From: Lewinellaceae bacterium
GTDB lineage: Bacteria > Bacteroidota > Bacteroidia > Chitinophagales > Saprospiraceae
Direction: 5' to 3'
Length of the DNA: 64,000 nt
Assembly: GCA_020636355.1 (NCBI GenBank)
Contig: JACJYB010000007.1
Location: 239,815 to 303,814 of the forward strand
Shown here: piece by piece, positions 1 to 9,047 of the stretch
How the letters are laid out: each line of letters opens with the position of its first letter
Numbering within the stretch: the first letter of the stretch is position 1
Made by a program: the position numbers and the translations under genes
The notes under the pieces: generated by a model
What the model was told of the DNA's origin: nothing
The model's input: only the letters and a program-made list of their open reading frames with translations
The model's database searches: none

Positions 1-1
1 A

Positions 2-1831
2 ATCAATAAGTGGATAGAACGAGGCAGGGACCTGATCAAAGCCCGGCAGTTTGAACAAGCAGAAACCATTTATCTGAAAATTATCCAGGAGGACACCCTC
101 AACGGCCAGGCGTGGCTGGACCTGGGAGGTATATACCAGCAACTTGGCAAATACCCCGAAGCAATCGCCTCGATCCGCAAAGGCCTGGAACTGGAATATG
201 ACCCGCAACCACAGTATTACCTCGCCCTGGGAGACCTTTACTACCACGAACAGGAATTTGAAAAAGCCAAACAATCGGTGCAGGCATTTCTGAAAAGTGG
301 TGAAGGCCAGCCTCAGCAAATCCAGGCGGCTCAGGAAGAATTGCATCGACTGGAGTTGATCCTGGATGGTGAAAAGCTGACAAGTTCCGAGATGGAGCCG
401 CTCCCGGACAATATCAACACCCCGTATCTGGAATACCTGCCCGCAATCACCGCATTTGATCGTTTGATTTTCACCAGGAGGGTCGGAGCCCGTGAATTGT
501 TGCTGCAAAGTCAGTTTCAGGATACCGTTTGGTCAAATCCCCAGCCGGTGTTTTCCTGGAATACCCGCTATGACCTCGGCGGTTACAGCATTACCCCGGG
601 TGGAAACCGCATGGTGGTGACGGTTTGTTTTGACCCTTCCATGCACCGGAGCTGCGATCTTTTTCTACTGGATAAAACCTCGTCAGGATGGGATACGCCT
701 CATTTGCTGATGGCTCCGGTAAATACCGAATTTTGGGAATCTCAGCCTTCCATTTCTTCCGATGGGCAAACCATTTATTTTAGCTCAAACCGACCTGGCG
801 GACTAGGAGGCAGTGACATCTGGATGACGTTCTGGCAGGATTCATTCTGGAGCGCGCCGGTCAATCTGGGAGCCCCGGTGAATACACCGGGTAATGAGGT
901 GACACCTTTTATCCATGCGGATGACCAGACCCTGTATTTTGCTTCCGACGGCCTTTTCGGGTTAGGAGCCAAAGACCTATTTGTCAGCAGAAAAGACAGC
1001 ACCGGAAACTGGTCGGAACCTAAAAATCTGGGCTACCCGGTTAATACCAAAGGGGATGACAGCGGATTGACCATCCAATTGGACGGAAAGTGGGCTTATC
1101 TGTCTACCGACCGGTTTACCAATTACCAAAACAAACAAGGACAACTTGATATTTACCGGTTTCATCCGGATCCTTCCTGGGCTCCTCAACCGATGACCTT
1201 CCTGCATGTTGCATTGTATTCTGCAGTCGACAGCACTCCGGTGTACGGGAATGTCGAGGTGTATCGACCAAATGGAGAAAAAGCACCACGGATAGAACCC
1301 ATTGACTCCACCCATGCCTGGTTCGCCTGCTTACCTGCTCATACGACTTTCGGGGTATATGCAAATGTCCCCAATTGGTTGCCATTCAGTGGCCATGTAG
1401 ACCTGACCCCGCAACAAAATTTTTATGAACCGGTACAGTATGTCGTATACCTGCAACCGGTCCGGACGACAAACGAACTGGACACGCTAATTACTCCGGT
1501 CATCCTGCATAACATATTCTTTGCTACCGGTTCTGCGGAATTGCTGGATGGTTCCGCACAGGAACTGTCCCGATTAAAGGCATTTCTGCTCACAAACCCC
1601 GATATTCGCATCGAAATCCGGGGACATACTGACAACACCGGCTCTGATTCAATCAATATGGAATTGTCAAGCCTCCGGGCACAAGCGGTGTACAATTACC
1701 TGATCAATGAGGGTATCTCTTCTTCCCGTCTGGCCTTTCGTGGATACGGGGCTTCCAGGCCCATTGCTTCCAACGATACGGCGGAGGGAAGACAACAAAA
1801 CCGCCGCACTGAATTTATTGTTTTGAAGTAA
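2..1831 (+). CDS. TPR / PD40 propeller / OmpA outer-membrane protein, PorE-like, 5' end outside the window
   Basis: The frame is open from the window edge, so the true start lies upstream; an internal ATG at 278 is not the start because the codons before it encode clear TPR helices (LGGIYQQLGKYPEA, LGDLYYHEQEFEKA). From about 720 to 1170 there are PD40-type propeller blades with repeated 'PVNT' turns and 'IYFSSNRPGG'. About 1190-1440 looks like a small carboxypeptidase-regulatory-like beta domain. From about 1500 to the end is an OmpA C-terminal peptidoglycan-binding domain (FATGSAEL, GHTDNTG, NRRTEF, with the Asp and Arg that contact diaminopimelate). TPR-propeller-CRD-OmpA is the order known for PorE, the T9SS cell-wall anchor. 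Bacteroidota carry several such paralogues, so PorE itself is an inference. A new gene starts 4 bases after the stop. Confidence 0.85.
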   Translation: MNKWIERGRDLIKARQFEQAETIYLKIIQEDTLNGQAWLDLGGIYQQLGKYPEAIASIRKGLELEYDPQPQYYLALGDLYYHEQEFEKAKQSVQAFLKSGEGQPQQIQAAQEELHRLELILDGEKLTSSEMEPLPDNINTPYLEYLPAITAFDRLIFTRRVGARELLLQSQFQDTVWSNPQPVFSWNTRYDLGGYSITPGGNRMVVTVCFDPSMHRSCDLFLLDKTSSGWDTPHLLMAPVNTEFWESQPSISSDGQTIYFSSNRPGGLGGSDIWMTFWQDSFWSAPVNLGAPVNTPGNEVTPFIHADDQTLYFASDGLFGLGAKDLFVSRKDSTGNWSEPKNLGYPVNTKGDDSGLTIQLDGKWAYLSTDRFTNYQNKQGQLDIYRFHPDPSWAPQPMTFLHVALYSAVDSTPVYGNVEVYRPNGEKAPRIEPIDSTHAWFACLPAHTTFGVYANVPNWLPFSGHVDLTPQQNFYEPVQYVVYLQPVRTTNELDTLITPVILHNIFFATGSAELLDGSAQELSRLKAFLLTNPDIRIEIRGHTDNTGSDSINMELSSLRAQAVYNYLINEGISSSRLAFRGYGASRPIASNDTAEGRQQNRRTEFIVLK

Positions 1832-1835
1832 AATT

Positions 1836-3245
1836 ATGGGCAGACCGGTTAAAATGCGGCAACAAGTTTCCATTGTTGACATTGCGGATGAAGGACGATG
1901 CATTGGTAAGACCCAGGAAGGTGAAATCCTTTTGGTTGAAGGGACATTACCGGGTGCAGTGGTTGACGTACAGATATTCCGTAAACGGAAGGGGATGTCC
2001 ATGGGTCGGGTGAGCAAAGAAATCAGTCCTTCGCCCTGGGAGGTAACGCCATTTTGTGAGCACTTTGGTCATTGTGGCGGGTGTAAATGGCAACATTTGG
2101 ATTATGCCCGTCAACTCGAATTCAAAGAAAGATCCGTTAAAGAGTCACTTCGCCGGATAGCTAAAATAGAAGATGCTCAGGTAAGACCTATCCTGGGGTC
2201 AGAACACATGACCCATTTCAGGAATAAGCTGGAATATTCCTTTGCCCGTCATCGTTGGAAAACACCTGAAGAAATCCGATCCGGGGAAAAATTGGAATCC
2301 TTGGGTGCAGTAGGATTTCATCCGCCGGGATTTTACGATAAAGTCGTTGATATTAAGTGGTGTCACTTGCAGGATGAGCCCACCAATGCCATTCGCAATG
2401 GTTTACGTGACCTGGCCCTCTTACATGGTTTAACGTTTTATGATTTTATCGCACATGAAGGGTTTTTAAGAGGTTTATTGATCCGGAAGGCAGCTTTTAC
2501 TACCGATCTGATGGTGGCTGTGTTATTTGGTTCGGATAACCAGGATGCGATAAAACTGGTTTTGGATTACCTGATCCGGCAATTTCCGGAAATCACCTCT
2601 TGTCAATACGCCATCAATACCAAACGCAATGACGCCCTACACGATCTTGAGTTCATCACCTATTCGGGGTTGCCATACCTGCATGAACGTTTGGGTGACC
2701 TGACCTACCGCATTGGTCCTAAATCCTTTTTTCAGACCAATTCGTACCAGGCATTGCATATGTTCGAGACCATCTCCGCATTGGCTGAGCTGGACGGTAG
2801 TGAAACGGTCTACGACCTTTATTGTGGCACCGGTAGTATCGGGCTTTTCCTCGCCGGCCAATGCAAGCATGTGGTTGGGATCGAGATGATTCCGGAAGCC
2901 ATTGAGGAGGCCAGAATGAACCAGGAGCTCAATCAGATTGACTCGGCAGATTTTTTTGCCGGAGATGTGAAGGATGTTCTTTCGGATACTTTTGCAGAAA
3001 AGTACGGAAGACCGGATTTGATTATCGTTGATCCTCCGCGGGCAGGCCTGCACGATCAGGTGGTCCAGTTTCTTAATGCCATCAAAGCGCCTAAAGTGAT
3101 TTATGTAAGCTGCAACCCGGCTACCCAGGCCCGTGATTTGGGTAAAATGAGCGAGGTCTATCGGGACATAGTTCACCAACCTATGGATATGTTTCCACAT
3201 ACGCACCATATTGAAAATATTACCCTATTGACTTTAAAAGCATGA
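1836..3245 (+). CDS. rlmD: 23S rRNA (uracil-5-)-methyltransferase, RlmD/RumA family
   Basis: 469-residue class I SAM-dependent RNA m5U methyltransferase, expected to methylate a uridine in 23S rRNA. An N-terminal TRAM-like beta domain (about residues 8-60) is followed by the 4Fe-4S cysteines C74, C80, C83 and C176 (pattern CX5CX2C...C). The SAM-binding loop is DLYCGTGSIGL (about 328-338), then VDPPRAGL, and the catalytic cysteine lies in SCNPATQARDL at about 426. Which uridine is modified (RlmD or RlmC type) cannot be settled from sequence alone. The next gene overlaps its stop by ATGA, so the two are probably co-translated. ATG at 1854 is an alternative start, but the 1836 start fits the family length. 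Confidence 0.93.
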   Translation: MGRPVKMRQQVSIVDIADEGRCIGKTQEGEILLVEGTLPGAVVDVQIFRKRKGMSMGRVSKEISPSPWEVTPFCEHFGHCGGCKWQHLDYARQLEFKERSVKESLRRIAKIEDAQVRPILGSEHMTHFRNKLEYSFARHRWKTPEEIRSGEKLESLGAVGFHPPGFYDKVVDIKWCHLQDEPTNAIRNGLRDLALLHGLTFYDFIAHEGFLRGLLIRKAAFTTDLMVAVLFGSDNQDAIKLVLDYLIRQFPEITSCQYAINTKRNDALHDLEFITYSGLPYLHERLGDLTYRIGPKSFFQTNSYQALHMFETISALAELDGSETVYDLYCGTGSIGLFLAGQCKHVVGIEMIPEAIEEARMNQELNQIDSADFFAGDVKDVLSDTFAEKYGRPDLIIVDPPRAGLHDQVVQFLNAIKAPKVIYVSCNPATQARDLGKMSEVYRDIVHQPMDMFPHTHHIENITLLTLKA

Positions 3246-3598
3246 AAGAAACCAAGAAATATAAGCAGATTCAGGAAGAGTTATCGCCCTTTCACACCAT
3301 CATGGATCGAGCAGTAAATGCGGTACTGGAACAGGAGATCTCCAAATATCCCATTATGATCGTCTCGGTATCTGCCGTCGATCTGGGCATACCACTGATT
3401 GACCGCGAAGAATCGGGCGGCGCATTAAACATCCATGTCAGCACGTTGGAAGAGATGGTAACCAAGCAGGTGATCCAGATGGAAAAAGTTGATGCGTTTA
3501 TCCAGGTTTACAAGGACCCGGAAAACCATATCTGTATTTTTTACATAGGACCTAATCAGGCTGAGTTTCTATTTTTACCATACAAACACCAGGAATGA
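3242..3598 (+). CDS. Conserved-looking small protein of unknown function
   Basis: 118 residues, not recognised. No signal peptide and no membrane segment; the composition is that of a compact cytoplasmic alpha/beta protein. An N-terminal helix (to about residue 35) is followed by alternating strands (YPIMIVSVSAVDLGIPL, AFIQVY, ICIFYIGPN). Its start overlaps the rlmD stop (ATGA at 3242) and its stop overlaps the rfbA start (ATGA at 3595), so it sits translationally coupled between an rRNA methyltransferase and a nucleotide-sugar enzyme. That placement and the absence of internal stops make it a real gene; its role is unknown. Confidence 0.75.
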   Translation: MKETKKYKQIQEELSPFHTIMDRAVNAVLEQEISKYPIMIVSVSAVDLGIPLIDREESGGALNIHVSTLEEMVTKQVIQMEKVDAFIQVYKDPENHICIFYIGPNQAEFLFLPYKHQE

Positions 3599-4464
3599 AA
3601 GGGATCATTTTAGCCGGAGGGTTGGGGACACGATTATATCCGCTGACGCTGGTTACGAGCAAACAACTACTGCCGGTTTACGATAAACCCATGATCTATT
3701 ATCCGCTATCTATTCTGATGATGGCAGGTATCCGCGAGATTCTGATCATTTCCACCCCGGAAGATTTACCAAATTTTCAACGACTCCTGAAAGACGGTGC
3801 TGATATCGGTTGCACGATTGCTTATCAGGAACAGTCAGTGCCGAATGGTTTGGCTCAGGCTTTTGTTTTAGGAGCTGATTTTATTGGCGAGGACAAGGTA
3901 GCGCTGATATTAGGAGACAATATCTTCTATGGAAATGGCATGGACAAATTGTTGCTTGGATGCCAGGATCCGGATGGCGGAATCGTATTTGCCTACCAGG
4001 TCGCCGATCCGGAGCGCTACGGAGTAGTCGAATTCGACGCTCAGTTCAACGCCCTTTCTATCGAAGAAAAGCCGCAACATCCCAAGTCAAATTTCGCTGT
4101 GCCCGGATTGTATTTTTACGACAATTCGGTGATTGCTATTGCACGTAATCTTAAACCCAGCGCACGCGGCGAGTATGAGATTACCGATGTGAACCGGGCC
4201 TATCTTCAGCAGGGAAAACTAAAGGTTGCCGTCATGGGCCGTGGATTTGCATGGCTGGATACCGGTACACACCATTCCTTGATGCAAGCTGGCCAGTTTA
4301 TTCAGGTTATCGAGGAACGGCAAGGGCTTAAAATCGGGTGTATTGAAGAGATCGCCTACAACCGCGGATTTATTGATGCCCGGCAATTACAGGTACTTGG
4401 AGAACGCTACCTGAAAAGCGGATATGGAGAATACCTGCTGAGGGTGCTCAATCGCAAATACTGA
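3595..4464 (+). CDS. rfbA: Glucose-1-phosphate thymidylyltransferase
   Basis: 289 residues, normal length for RmlA/RfbA, which makes dTDP-glucose from glucose-1-phosphate and dTTP, the first step to dTDP-L-rhamnose. The nucleotide-binding signature GGLGTRLYPLT is at residues 8-18, followed by SKQLLPVYDKPMIYYPLS. LGDNIFYG carries the metal-binding Asp, and VVEFD and SIEEKPQHPKSN complete the active site; WLDTGTH is also present. The start overlaps the preceding stop by ATGA. No rmlB, rmlC or rmlD follows here, so the other pathway genes must lie elsewhere. Confidence 0.95.
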   Translation: MKGIILAGGLGTRLYPLTLVTSKQLLPVYDKPMIYYPLSILMMAGIREILIISTPEDLPNFQRLLKDGADIGCTIAYQEQSVPNGLAQAFVLGADFIGEDKVALILGDNIFYGNGMDKLLLGCQDPDGGIVFAYQVADPERYGVVEFDAQFNALSIEEKPQHPKSNFAVPGLYFYDNSVIAIARNLKPSARGEYEITDVNRAYLQQGKLKVAVMGRGFAWLDTGTHHSLMQAGQFIQVIEERQGLKIGCIEEIAYNRGFIDARQLQVLGERYLKSGYGEYLLRVLNRKY

Positions 4465-4492
4465 TTGGTAGAGGAAAGGTAAAACTGCTATT

Positions 4493-4744
4493 TCATTTTC
4501 TGCTTTTCCACCATCCGACCGCATAGATCAGGATCACGGCACCCATAACGGAGGTGATCAGTGATCCGAGAAAACCATAGCCCCGGCCAAGAATTGGAAC
4601 GATACTAAAGATAAATCCGCCGATCAAACCGCCGATGATGCCCACAATAATATTTCCTGCCAACCCAAAACCACGACCTTTGATGAGATATCCTGCCAGC
4701 CATCCCGCGACAGCTCCGACAATTAACGTGTACAGCAAATTCAT
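4493..4744 (-). CDS. GlsB/YeaQ/YmgE-family small membrane protein
   Basis: 83 residues from the ATG at 4744; a TTG two codons upstream is less likely. The pattern is three short glycine-rich hydrophobic segments: LIVGAVAGWLAGYLIKG, IIVGIIGGLIGGFIF and a C-terminal one ending in WWKSRK. This is the typical form of the transglycosylase-associated / GlsB stress-response family, small inner-membrane proteins of unclear biochemical role. It converges with rfbA, 28 bases away, and is divergent from the flippase-like gene at 4831. Confidence 0.88.
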   Translation of the reverse strand: MNLLYTLIVGAVAGWLAGYLIKGRGFGLAGNIIVGIIGGLIGGFIFSIVPILGRGYGFLGSLITSVMGAVILIYAVGWWKSRK

Positions 4745-4786
4745 AGACAAAAATTAAGTTGTTTTAAAATCCGTAAGTTACCTGAA

Positions 4787-4814
4787 TTGATCATCCTATT
4801 TTTCTTCAACTTTG
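4787..4814 (+). promoter_or_regulatory. Candidate Bacteroidota-type promoter for the 4831 gene
   Basis: A TTG (4787-4789) is followed after 17 bases by CAACTTTG (4807-4814), one mismatch from the TAnnTTTG -7 consensus. Transcription would begin near 4821 and leave a leader of about 10 bases before the TTG at 4831, which supports the non-ATG start of that gene. Confidence 0.4.
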
Positions 4815-4830
4815 TGGAATAAATTACCTT

Positions 4831-5940
4831 TTGGAAGACCACGACCAAATTATCAAATCGGACGAAGAACATGAAGTACTACGCTCCATTCGTTCTTCCC
4901 GCATCGTATTGCCTATCCTGCTTGGTCTATTGGTTGTTGGTTATTTGTTTTGGCAGAAATTTAATCCGGAAGAATTTAAAAAAATTGACTGGAACCAGCA
5001 CACCTTGTTCTGGATCGGTGTCGCAGCCCTGATCTTGGTTATCCGGCATCTGGCTTACGCCTGGCGACTCCATGCGCTGGCCGGAGGTGCTTTCAGCTGG
5101 ATGAAGTCGATCGAGCTGATCTTTATCTGGGAATTCTCCAGTGCGGTCTCACCAACGAGCATTGGTGGATCAGCGGTAGCGTTATTCGTGCTCGCCCAGG
5201 AAAAGCTCAAGACGGCCAAAGTAACGGCAATTGTGCTGTATACCGTCGTGTTGGATACGGCCTTTTTCATTTTCACCCTGATCCTCCTGTACCTGTTGTT
5301 TGGTTCAAATATGATCCGGCCCAACCTTCACGGTTGGAGCGACCTTGACGGTTGGTTTTTTACTTTTTTAGCCTCTTATCTGTTTATGGCTACCTATGGC
5401 TTCTTTTTCTTTTACGGACTATTTATTCGGCCGGATAAGACGGCCGTATTGTTGCGCTGGGTCACGAGATTCCGCTGGTTGCGAAGATTCCGGAAAAAAG
5501 CGGCCGAACTGGGACGCGATTTTGTCGTCTCTTCCAAAGAATTGAAAAACCGGGGATGGTCTTTCCATCTCACTGCATTTGCCAGTACTGCTATCGCCTG
5601 GTCCATGCGATTTCTGTTATTGAATGCCCTGATTATTGCGATTGTTCCCACCACGGACATGCACTTTATGGCTCAATTTGCGCTTTATGCACGACTGGAA
5701 GCTATGTTTGTCATCATGGCTTTCAGCCCCACTCCGGGCGGTGCCGGCTTTGCTGAGTTTGTTTTCGGCGGATTTCTCAGTGATTATGTGCCTCGCGGGA
5801 TATCACTCATTGTTGCGTTGATCTGGCGAGCATTGGCGTATTATTCTTACTTGCTGGCGGGGGTGGTCATTATCCCGAACTGGATCCGGAAATTAATCAA
5901 CCGGCGGCGGGTCGAAAAACTGGAGCAAGCAGACCGATAA
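4831..5940 (+). CDS. Lysylphosphatidylglycerol synthetase-like (flippase-like domain) integral membrane protein
   Basis: 369 residues with about eight membrane segments, matching the UPF0104 / LPG-synthase transmembrane domain family. Diagnostic motifs are the SSAVSPTSIGGSAVALFVL segment (about 109-127) and FSPTPGGAGFAEFVFGG (about 299-315), both conserved in this family. Only the membrane domain is present, with no aminoacyl-transferase domain, so lipid lysinylation is not implied; related proteins are thought to move or anchor lipid-linked molecules. The start is a TTG: no in-frame ATG occurs before the first conserved motif, and a promoter-like element ends about 16 bases upstream. It converges with the flavin reductase gene, 9 bases apart. 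Confidence 0.82.
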   Translation: MEDHDQIIKSDEEHEVLRSIRSSRIVLPILLGLLVVGYLFWQKFNPEEFKKIDWNQHTLFWIGVAALILVIRHLAYAWRLHALAGGAFSWMKSIELIFIWEFSSAVSPTSIGGSAVALFVLAQEKLKTAKVTAIVLYTVVLDTAFFIFTLILLYLLFGSNMIRPNLHGWSDLDGWFFTFLASYLFMATYGFFFFYGLFIRPDKTAVLLRWVTRFRWLRRFRKKAAELGRDFVVSSKELKNRGWSFHLTAFASTAIAWSMRFLLLNALIIAIVPTTDMHFMAQFALYARLEAMFVIMAFSPTPGGAGFAEFVFGGFLSDYVPRGISLIVALIWRALAYYSYLLAGVVIIPNWIRKLINRRRVEKLEQADR

Positions 5941-5949
5941 GTGATCAGG

Positions 5950-6828
5950 CTATCCGAACATTAAATGCCACGCATGTTCGGTCCTTCCGGTATGAACCAG
6001 ATGCCTCAGGTATCGGTGTGCCTCCTCACCCCGGTCTTCCACCTGATGTAGTTGTTGCCAAAGAGGGTCCTCCTGCACATGCTTTTCGACATCATCGCTG
6101 GAAGGGATGAATGATAGGCCGGCGAAATGGGCCAGATCATTTCCCGTCAATATGGCGCTGGTCCGGAATTCATCAGGAATGGCATCAAAGCCGACAACCT
6201 GCTGCAGGATAGGCTGGATGATGGTATGCACGGCAGCACCGCTGGCCCGGACATAATAGCTTCGTCCAAGACGACCCATCAAGTCCATTTTATGCGGATC
6301 GATTCGATCGTTATCGCCAACGATGTCTTCCCGAATATGAATGCCCAGTACCCGGCAAACGACAAGGTGGCCGGCGCCTCCTGCACTGCCCAGCGGTATA
6401 ATTTCCTGGACGCGACACTCCAGAGAGGCCGGTGATTCAGCCACCCGGTATGGTTTAACCCAGGTACTGGCCAGTGGGGTCAGTCCGGATTTCTTAAATT
6501 CATCTACTTCCGGAGGGAATTCGACACTGGCTATGGCCATCTGGTTGACGATAGCATGGTTGACCATATTGATGACCACCTCACCATGTACGCGGACATT
6601 ATTCAAAGTATCCTTTGCCGTCTGGTCCTTAGCGCGTAGCCCGGAGGAGAAGACCACGATTGGCGGATTACTGCTGAAGGCGTTAAAAAAACTATAGGGA
6701 GCCAGATTAGGCACACCGGCGGGGCTCAATGTACTTACGAAAGCGATGGGCCGGGGACCAACACAACCGATAAGGAACTGGTAAAAATCTCGTTGGGGAG
6801 TGGGGCCAGGCTCGAAGGTCTTAAACAT
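5950..6828 (-). CDS. Flavin reductase-like, FMN-binding split-barrel protein
   Basis: 292 residues from the ATG at 6828, chosen over a GTG at 6846 because AGTAGGA lies just upstream as a ribosome-binding site. The N-terminal 190 residues form a flavin reductase-like split barrel with the typical opening GCVGPRPIAFVSTLSPAG...NLAPYSFFNAFSSNPP and the later HLVVCRVLGIHI. Such proteins bind FMN and use NAD(P)H to reduce flavin for partner oxygenases or act as oxidoreductases. About 90 C-terminal residues after PHKMDLMGRLGRSYYV extend beyond the minimal domain, as in several relatives. No partner monooxygenase is visible. Confidence 0.85.
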   Translation of the reverse strand: MFKTFEPGPTPQRDFYQFLIGCVGPRPIAFVSTLSPAGVPNLAPYSFFNAFSSNPPIVVFSSGLRAKDQTAKDTLNNVRVHGEVVINMVNHAIVNQMAIASVEFPPEVDEFKKSGLTPLASTWVKPYRVAESPASLECRVQEIIPLGSAGGAGHLVVCRVLGIHIREDIVGDNDRIDPHKMDLMGRLGRSYYVRASGAAVHTIIQPILQQVVGFDAIPDEFRTSAILTGNDLAHFAGLSFIPSSDDVEKHVQEDPLWQQLHQVEDRGEEAHRYLRHLVHTGRTEHAWHLMFG

Positions 6829-6905
6829 AATCCTACTTTTATCCACTGTAATATGAACAGAAAATCACAACCTGAAAAATGCAGCTTTAGGATCCAAACT
6901 GCAGA

Positions 6906-7697
6906 TTAAAAGGGCCACCAGCCGAACAGCTTGAATATGGATAACACCACCACGGCGATCAGCAACCAGTAGGCCCAGCGGTTGGCAGCGGGAATCCGGG
7001 TAGCAAAACGGGCTGCAAGCCATCCGCCTGTTGCCTGCCCGATGGCAATCACCAGCCCTACCGGCCAGTCAACAAGGCCTTTAAGGTGAAATATGACCAG
7101 AACGACTGCAGTATATAGGACCACAACTACATTTTTGATGGCATTTGAATCGATTAGATCATACCGGGCAACCAGCACCATAACGGCAAGAAAAAATACA
7201 CCCATGCCCATCTGAATAAATCCTCCGTAGAAACCCAGAATGAAAAAAATAGGGATGGAGAGCATCCAGGGCATTTTCCATTCCAGGTCAGAAGTACGCA
7301 GCCACCTTTTGGGATTGATCAAAGTGACCACCAGCATACCGATCATCAAATAGGAGAAAATTTGCTTGAATACTTCATTACTGACGGCAGTAGCAACCCA
7401 GACGCCTACCATCGCACCGCAAAAAATGATCAGGATCCACCAACGGGCCCGCTCTAATGCCTGATGGTTGTGCTTCCAGAAAAATCGAACACTTGCCATT
7501 CCTTGCGCCAGGATGCCTATGCGGTTTGTGCCATTGGCTACATTGCCCGGGAGACCTAATACTTCCGTGAGGATGGTCAGGGTGATCGCAGACCCATTAC
7601 CGGCCAATGTATTGATGATCCCGGCAAATAAACCGCCGGTAATAGCGATGGTGATTTGCAGCCAATCCATTTGCATACCCAAAGTTGGCAATTGCAT
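6906..7697 (-). CDS. TauE/SafE (TSUP) family membrane exporter
   Basis: 263 residues with about eight hydrophobic segments and the TSUP layout of two related halves. The first half opens with ITGGLFAGIINTLAGNGS and has LPGNVANGTNRI; the second has FYGGFIQMGMGVFFL and a closing ATGGWLAARFATRI. The family moves small anions such as sulfite, sulfoacetate or other organosulfur compounds out of the cell, but the substrate cannot be read from sequence and no sulfur genes flank it. ATG at 7697 is used; a second ATG at 7676 is possible. Confidence 0.88.
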   Translation of the reverse strand: MQLPTLGMQMDWLQITIAITGGLFAGIINTLAGNGSAITLTILTEVLGLPGNVANGTNRIGILAQGMASVRFFWKHNHQALERARWWILIIFCGAMVGVWVATAVSNEVFKQIFSYLMIGMLVVTLINPKRWLRTSDLEWKMPWMLSIPIFFILGFYGGFIQMGMGVFFLAVMVLVARYDLIDSNAIKNVVVVLYTAVVLVIFHLKGLVDWPVGLVIAIGQATGGWLAARFATRIPAANRWAYWLLIAVVVLSIFKLFGWWPF

Positions 7698-7821
7698 TTG
7701 ATAAATGAAGGATATTTATTTCGCCTAAAAAACATGCATGGATCTTCCGTAAGGAGTTATTTGGCCGAAGATCCCATCGAATAGGCTTCACAGTATCTTG
7801 AACCATCACCAGTAGATTTGG

Positions 7822-8232
7822 TTACCCGATTTCTTTTTGGTGCTGGCAAAGTTCAATGAGTACACCCTGGGTTGACCGGGGATGCAGAAAACAAATCAAT
7901 TTATTTTGAGCACCTACGCGGGGTGTCCGGTCGATAAGTTCATAGCCTTTCTCTGCCATTATCTGCATGGCTTGTTCAATGCTGGAAACTTTGTAGGCCA
8001 TGTGGTGCATTCCAGGCCCCTTACGCTCCAGAAACCGGGCAATAGCACTGGTAGGGTCCGTACTGGCGATCAATTCGATCTGTGTTGCTCCGGTCTGAAA
8101 AAATGCAACTTCCACCTTTTGCGATTCAACAATTTCACGGTGTGAGGGAGGCTGACCCAGCAAGTCTTCATACAGGGAGATCGATGTCTCCAGATCCTCC
8201 ACGGCTATCCCTACATGATCTAATGTTAACAT
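7822..8232 (-). CDS. mce: Methylmalonyl-CoA epimerase
   Basis: 136 residues, full length for the family, in the VOC fold. It interconverts (R)- and (S)-methylmalonyl-CoA in propionate metabolism. Metal ligands are visible in LDHVGIAV (His near residue 6), GMHHMAYKV (second His) and VLIELCQH (Glu near the C-terminus), with IELI in the middle. It stands alone: the methylmalonyl-CoA mutase is not adjacent. It is divergent from the AMP nucleosidase gene, with 41 bases between the starts. Confidence 0.93.
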   Translation of the reverse strand: MLTLDHVGIAVEDLETSISLYEDLLGQPPSHREIVESQKVEVAFFQTGATQIELIASTDPTSAIARFLERKGPGMHHMAYKVSSIEQAMQIMAEKGYELIDRTPRVGAQNKLICFLHPRSTQGVLIELCQHQKEIG

Positions 8233-8273
8233 AAGGCATGTTTTTTAGCTAATTTCGTGCTTTAAAACGGGTC

Positions 8274-9047
8274 ATGAAAACAAAAGAGGAGATCATCAAT
8301 AACTGGTTGCCACGCTATACCGGTTTGACTCTGGATGCATTCGGAAAATATATCTTACTGGTTAATTTTCAATCATACGTTGAGCTTTTTGCCAGCCAGT
8401 TTGATGTGCCGGTTATCGGTGCAGATAAGCCTATGCCAAATGCGACCCATAGCGGCATCACCATCATCAACTTTGGCATGGGCAGTCCAAATGCTGCAAC
8501 CATTATGGACCTGCTTGCTGCTATTTCGCCCAAAGCGTGCCTTTTTTTGGGTAAATGCGGCGGATTGCGGACCGATAAAAATGCCGTTGGCGATTTGATT
8601 TTACCCATTGCAGCCATTCGGGGAGAAGGTACTTCGAACGACTATTTTCCGGCTGAAGTGCCCGCGTTGCCTGCATTTGCCCTCCAGAAAGCGATCAGTA
8701 CCACGATCCGGGACTATGCACAGGATTATTGGACTGGGACAGTTTATACCACCAACCGCAGGGTGTGGGAACACATCCAGGACTTTAAAGATTATCTGCG
8801 CAGGATCCGGTGTTTGGCCATAGACATGGAGACGGCAACCATTTTCTCCGTGGGTTTCTTCAATAAGATTCCTACCGGAGCGCTCTTGCTCATCTCGGAT
8901 CTTCCCATGACTCCGGACGGCGTCAAGACCGACATCAGCGATCAGCGGGTCACCGCTAATTTTGCCGAACGACATCTGAACATCGGAATTGACTCCCTGC
9001 ATCAGTTGATCAACAATTCGCAGACCGTTCGTCACTTGAAATTCTAA
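8274..9047 (+). CDS. amn: AMP nucleosidase (short Bacteroidota-type)
   Basis: 257 residues with a nucleoside phosphorylase fold, matching the shorter AMP nucleosidase form of Bacteroidota that lacks the extra N-terminal domain of E. coli Amn. It would split AMP into adenine and ribose-5-phosphate. Visible features are NFGMGSPNAATIMD, FLGKCGGL in the phosphate-binding region, AIDMETATIFSVG (the ribose-binding Met-Glu) and LLLISDLPM with the Asp expected to protonate the purine. Its TAA stop overlaps the stop of the convergent DinB gene by 4 bases (9044-9047). Confidence 0.88.
   Translation: MKTKEEIINNWLPRYTGLTLDAFGKYILLVNFQSYVELFASQFDVPVIGADKPMPNATHSGITIINFGMGSPNAATIMDLLAAISPKACLFLGKCGGLRTDKNAVGDLILPIAAIRGEGTSNDYFPAEVPALPAFALQKAISTTIRDYAQDYWTGTVYTTNRRVWEHIQDFKDYLRRIRCLAIDMETATIFSVGFFNKIPTGALLLISDLPMTPDGVKTDISDQRVTANFAERHLNIGIDSLHQLINNSQTVRHLKF

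Noticed and set aside
2637..3209. 190-codon minus-strand open frame
   Set aside because: Shadow of rlmD, which has all catalytic motifs on the plus strand.
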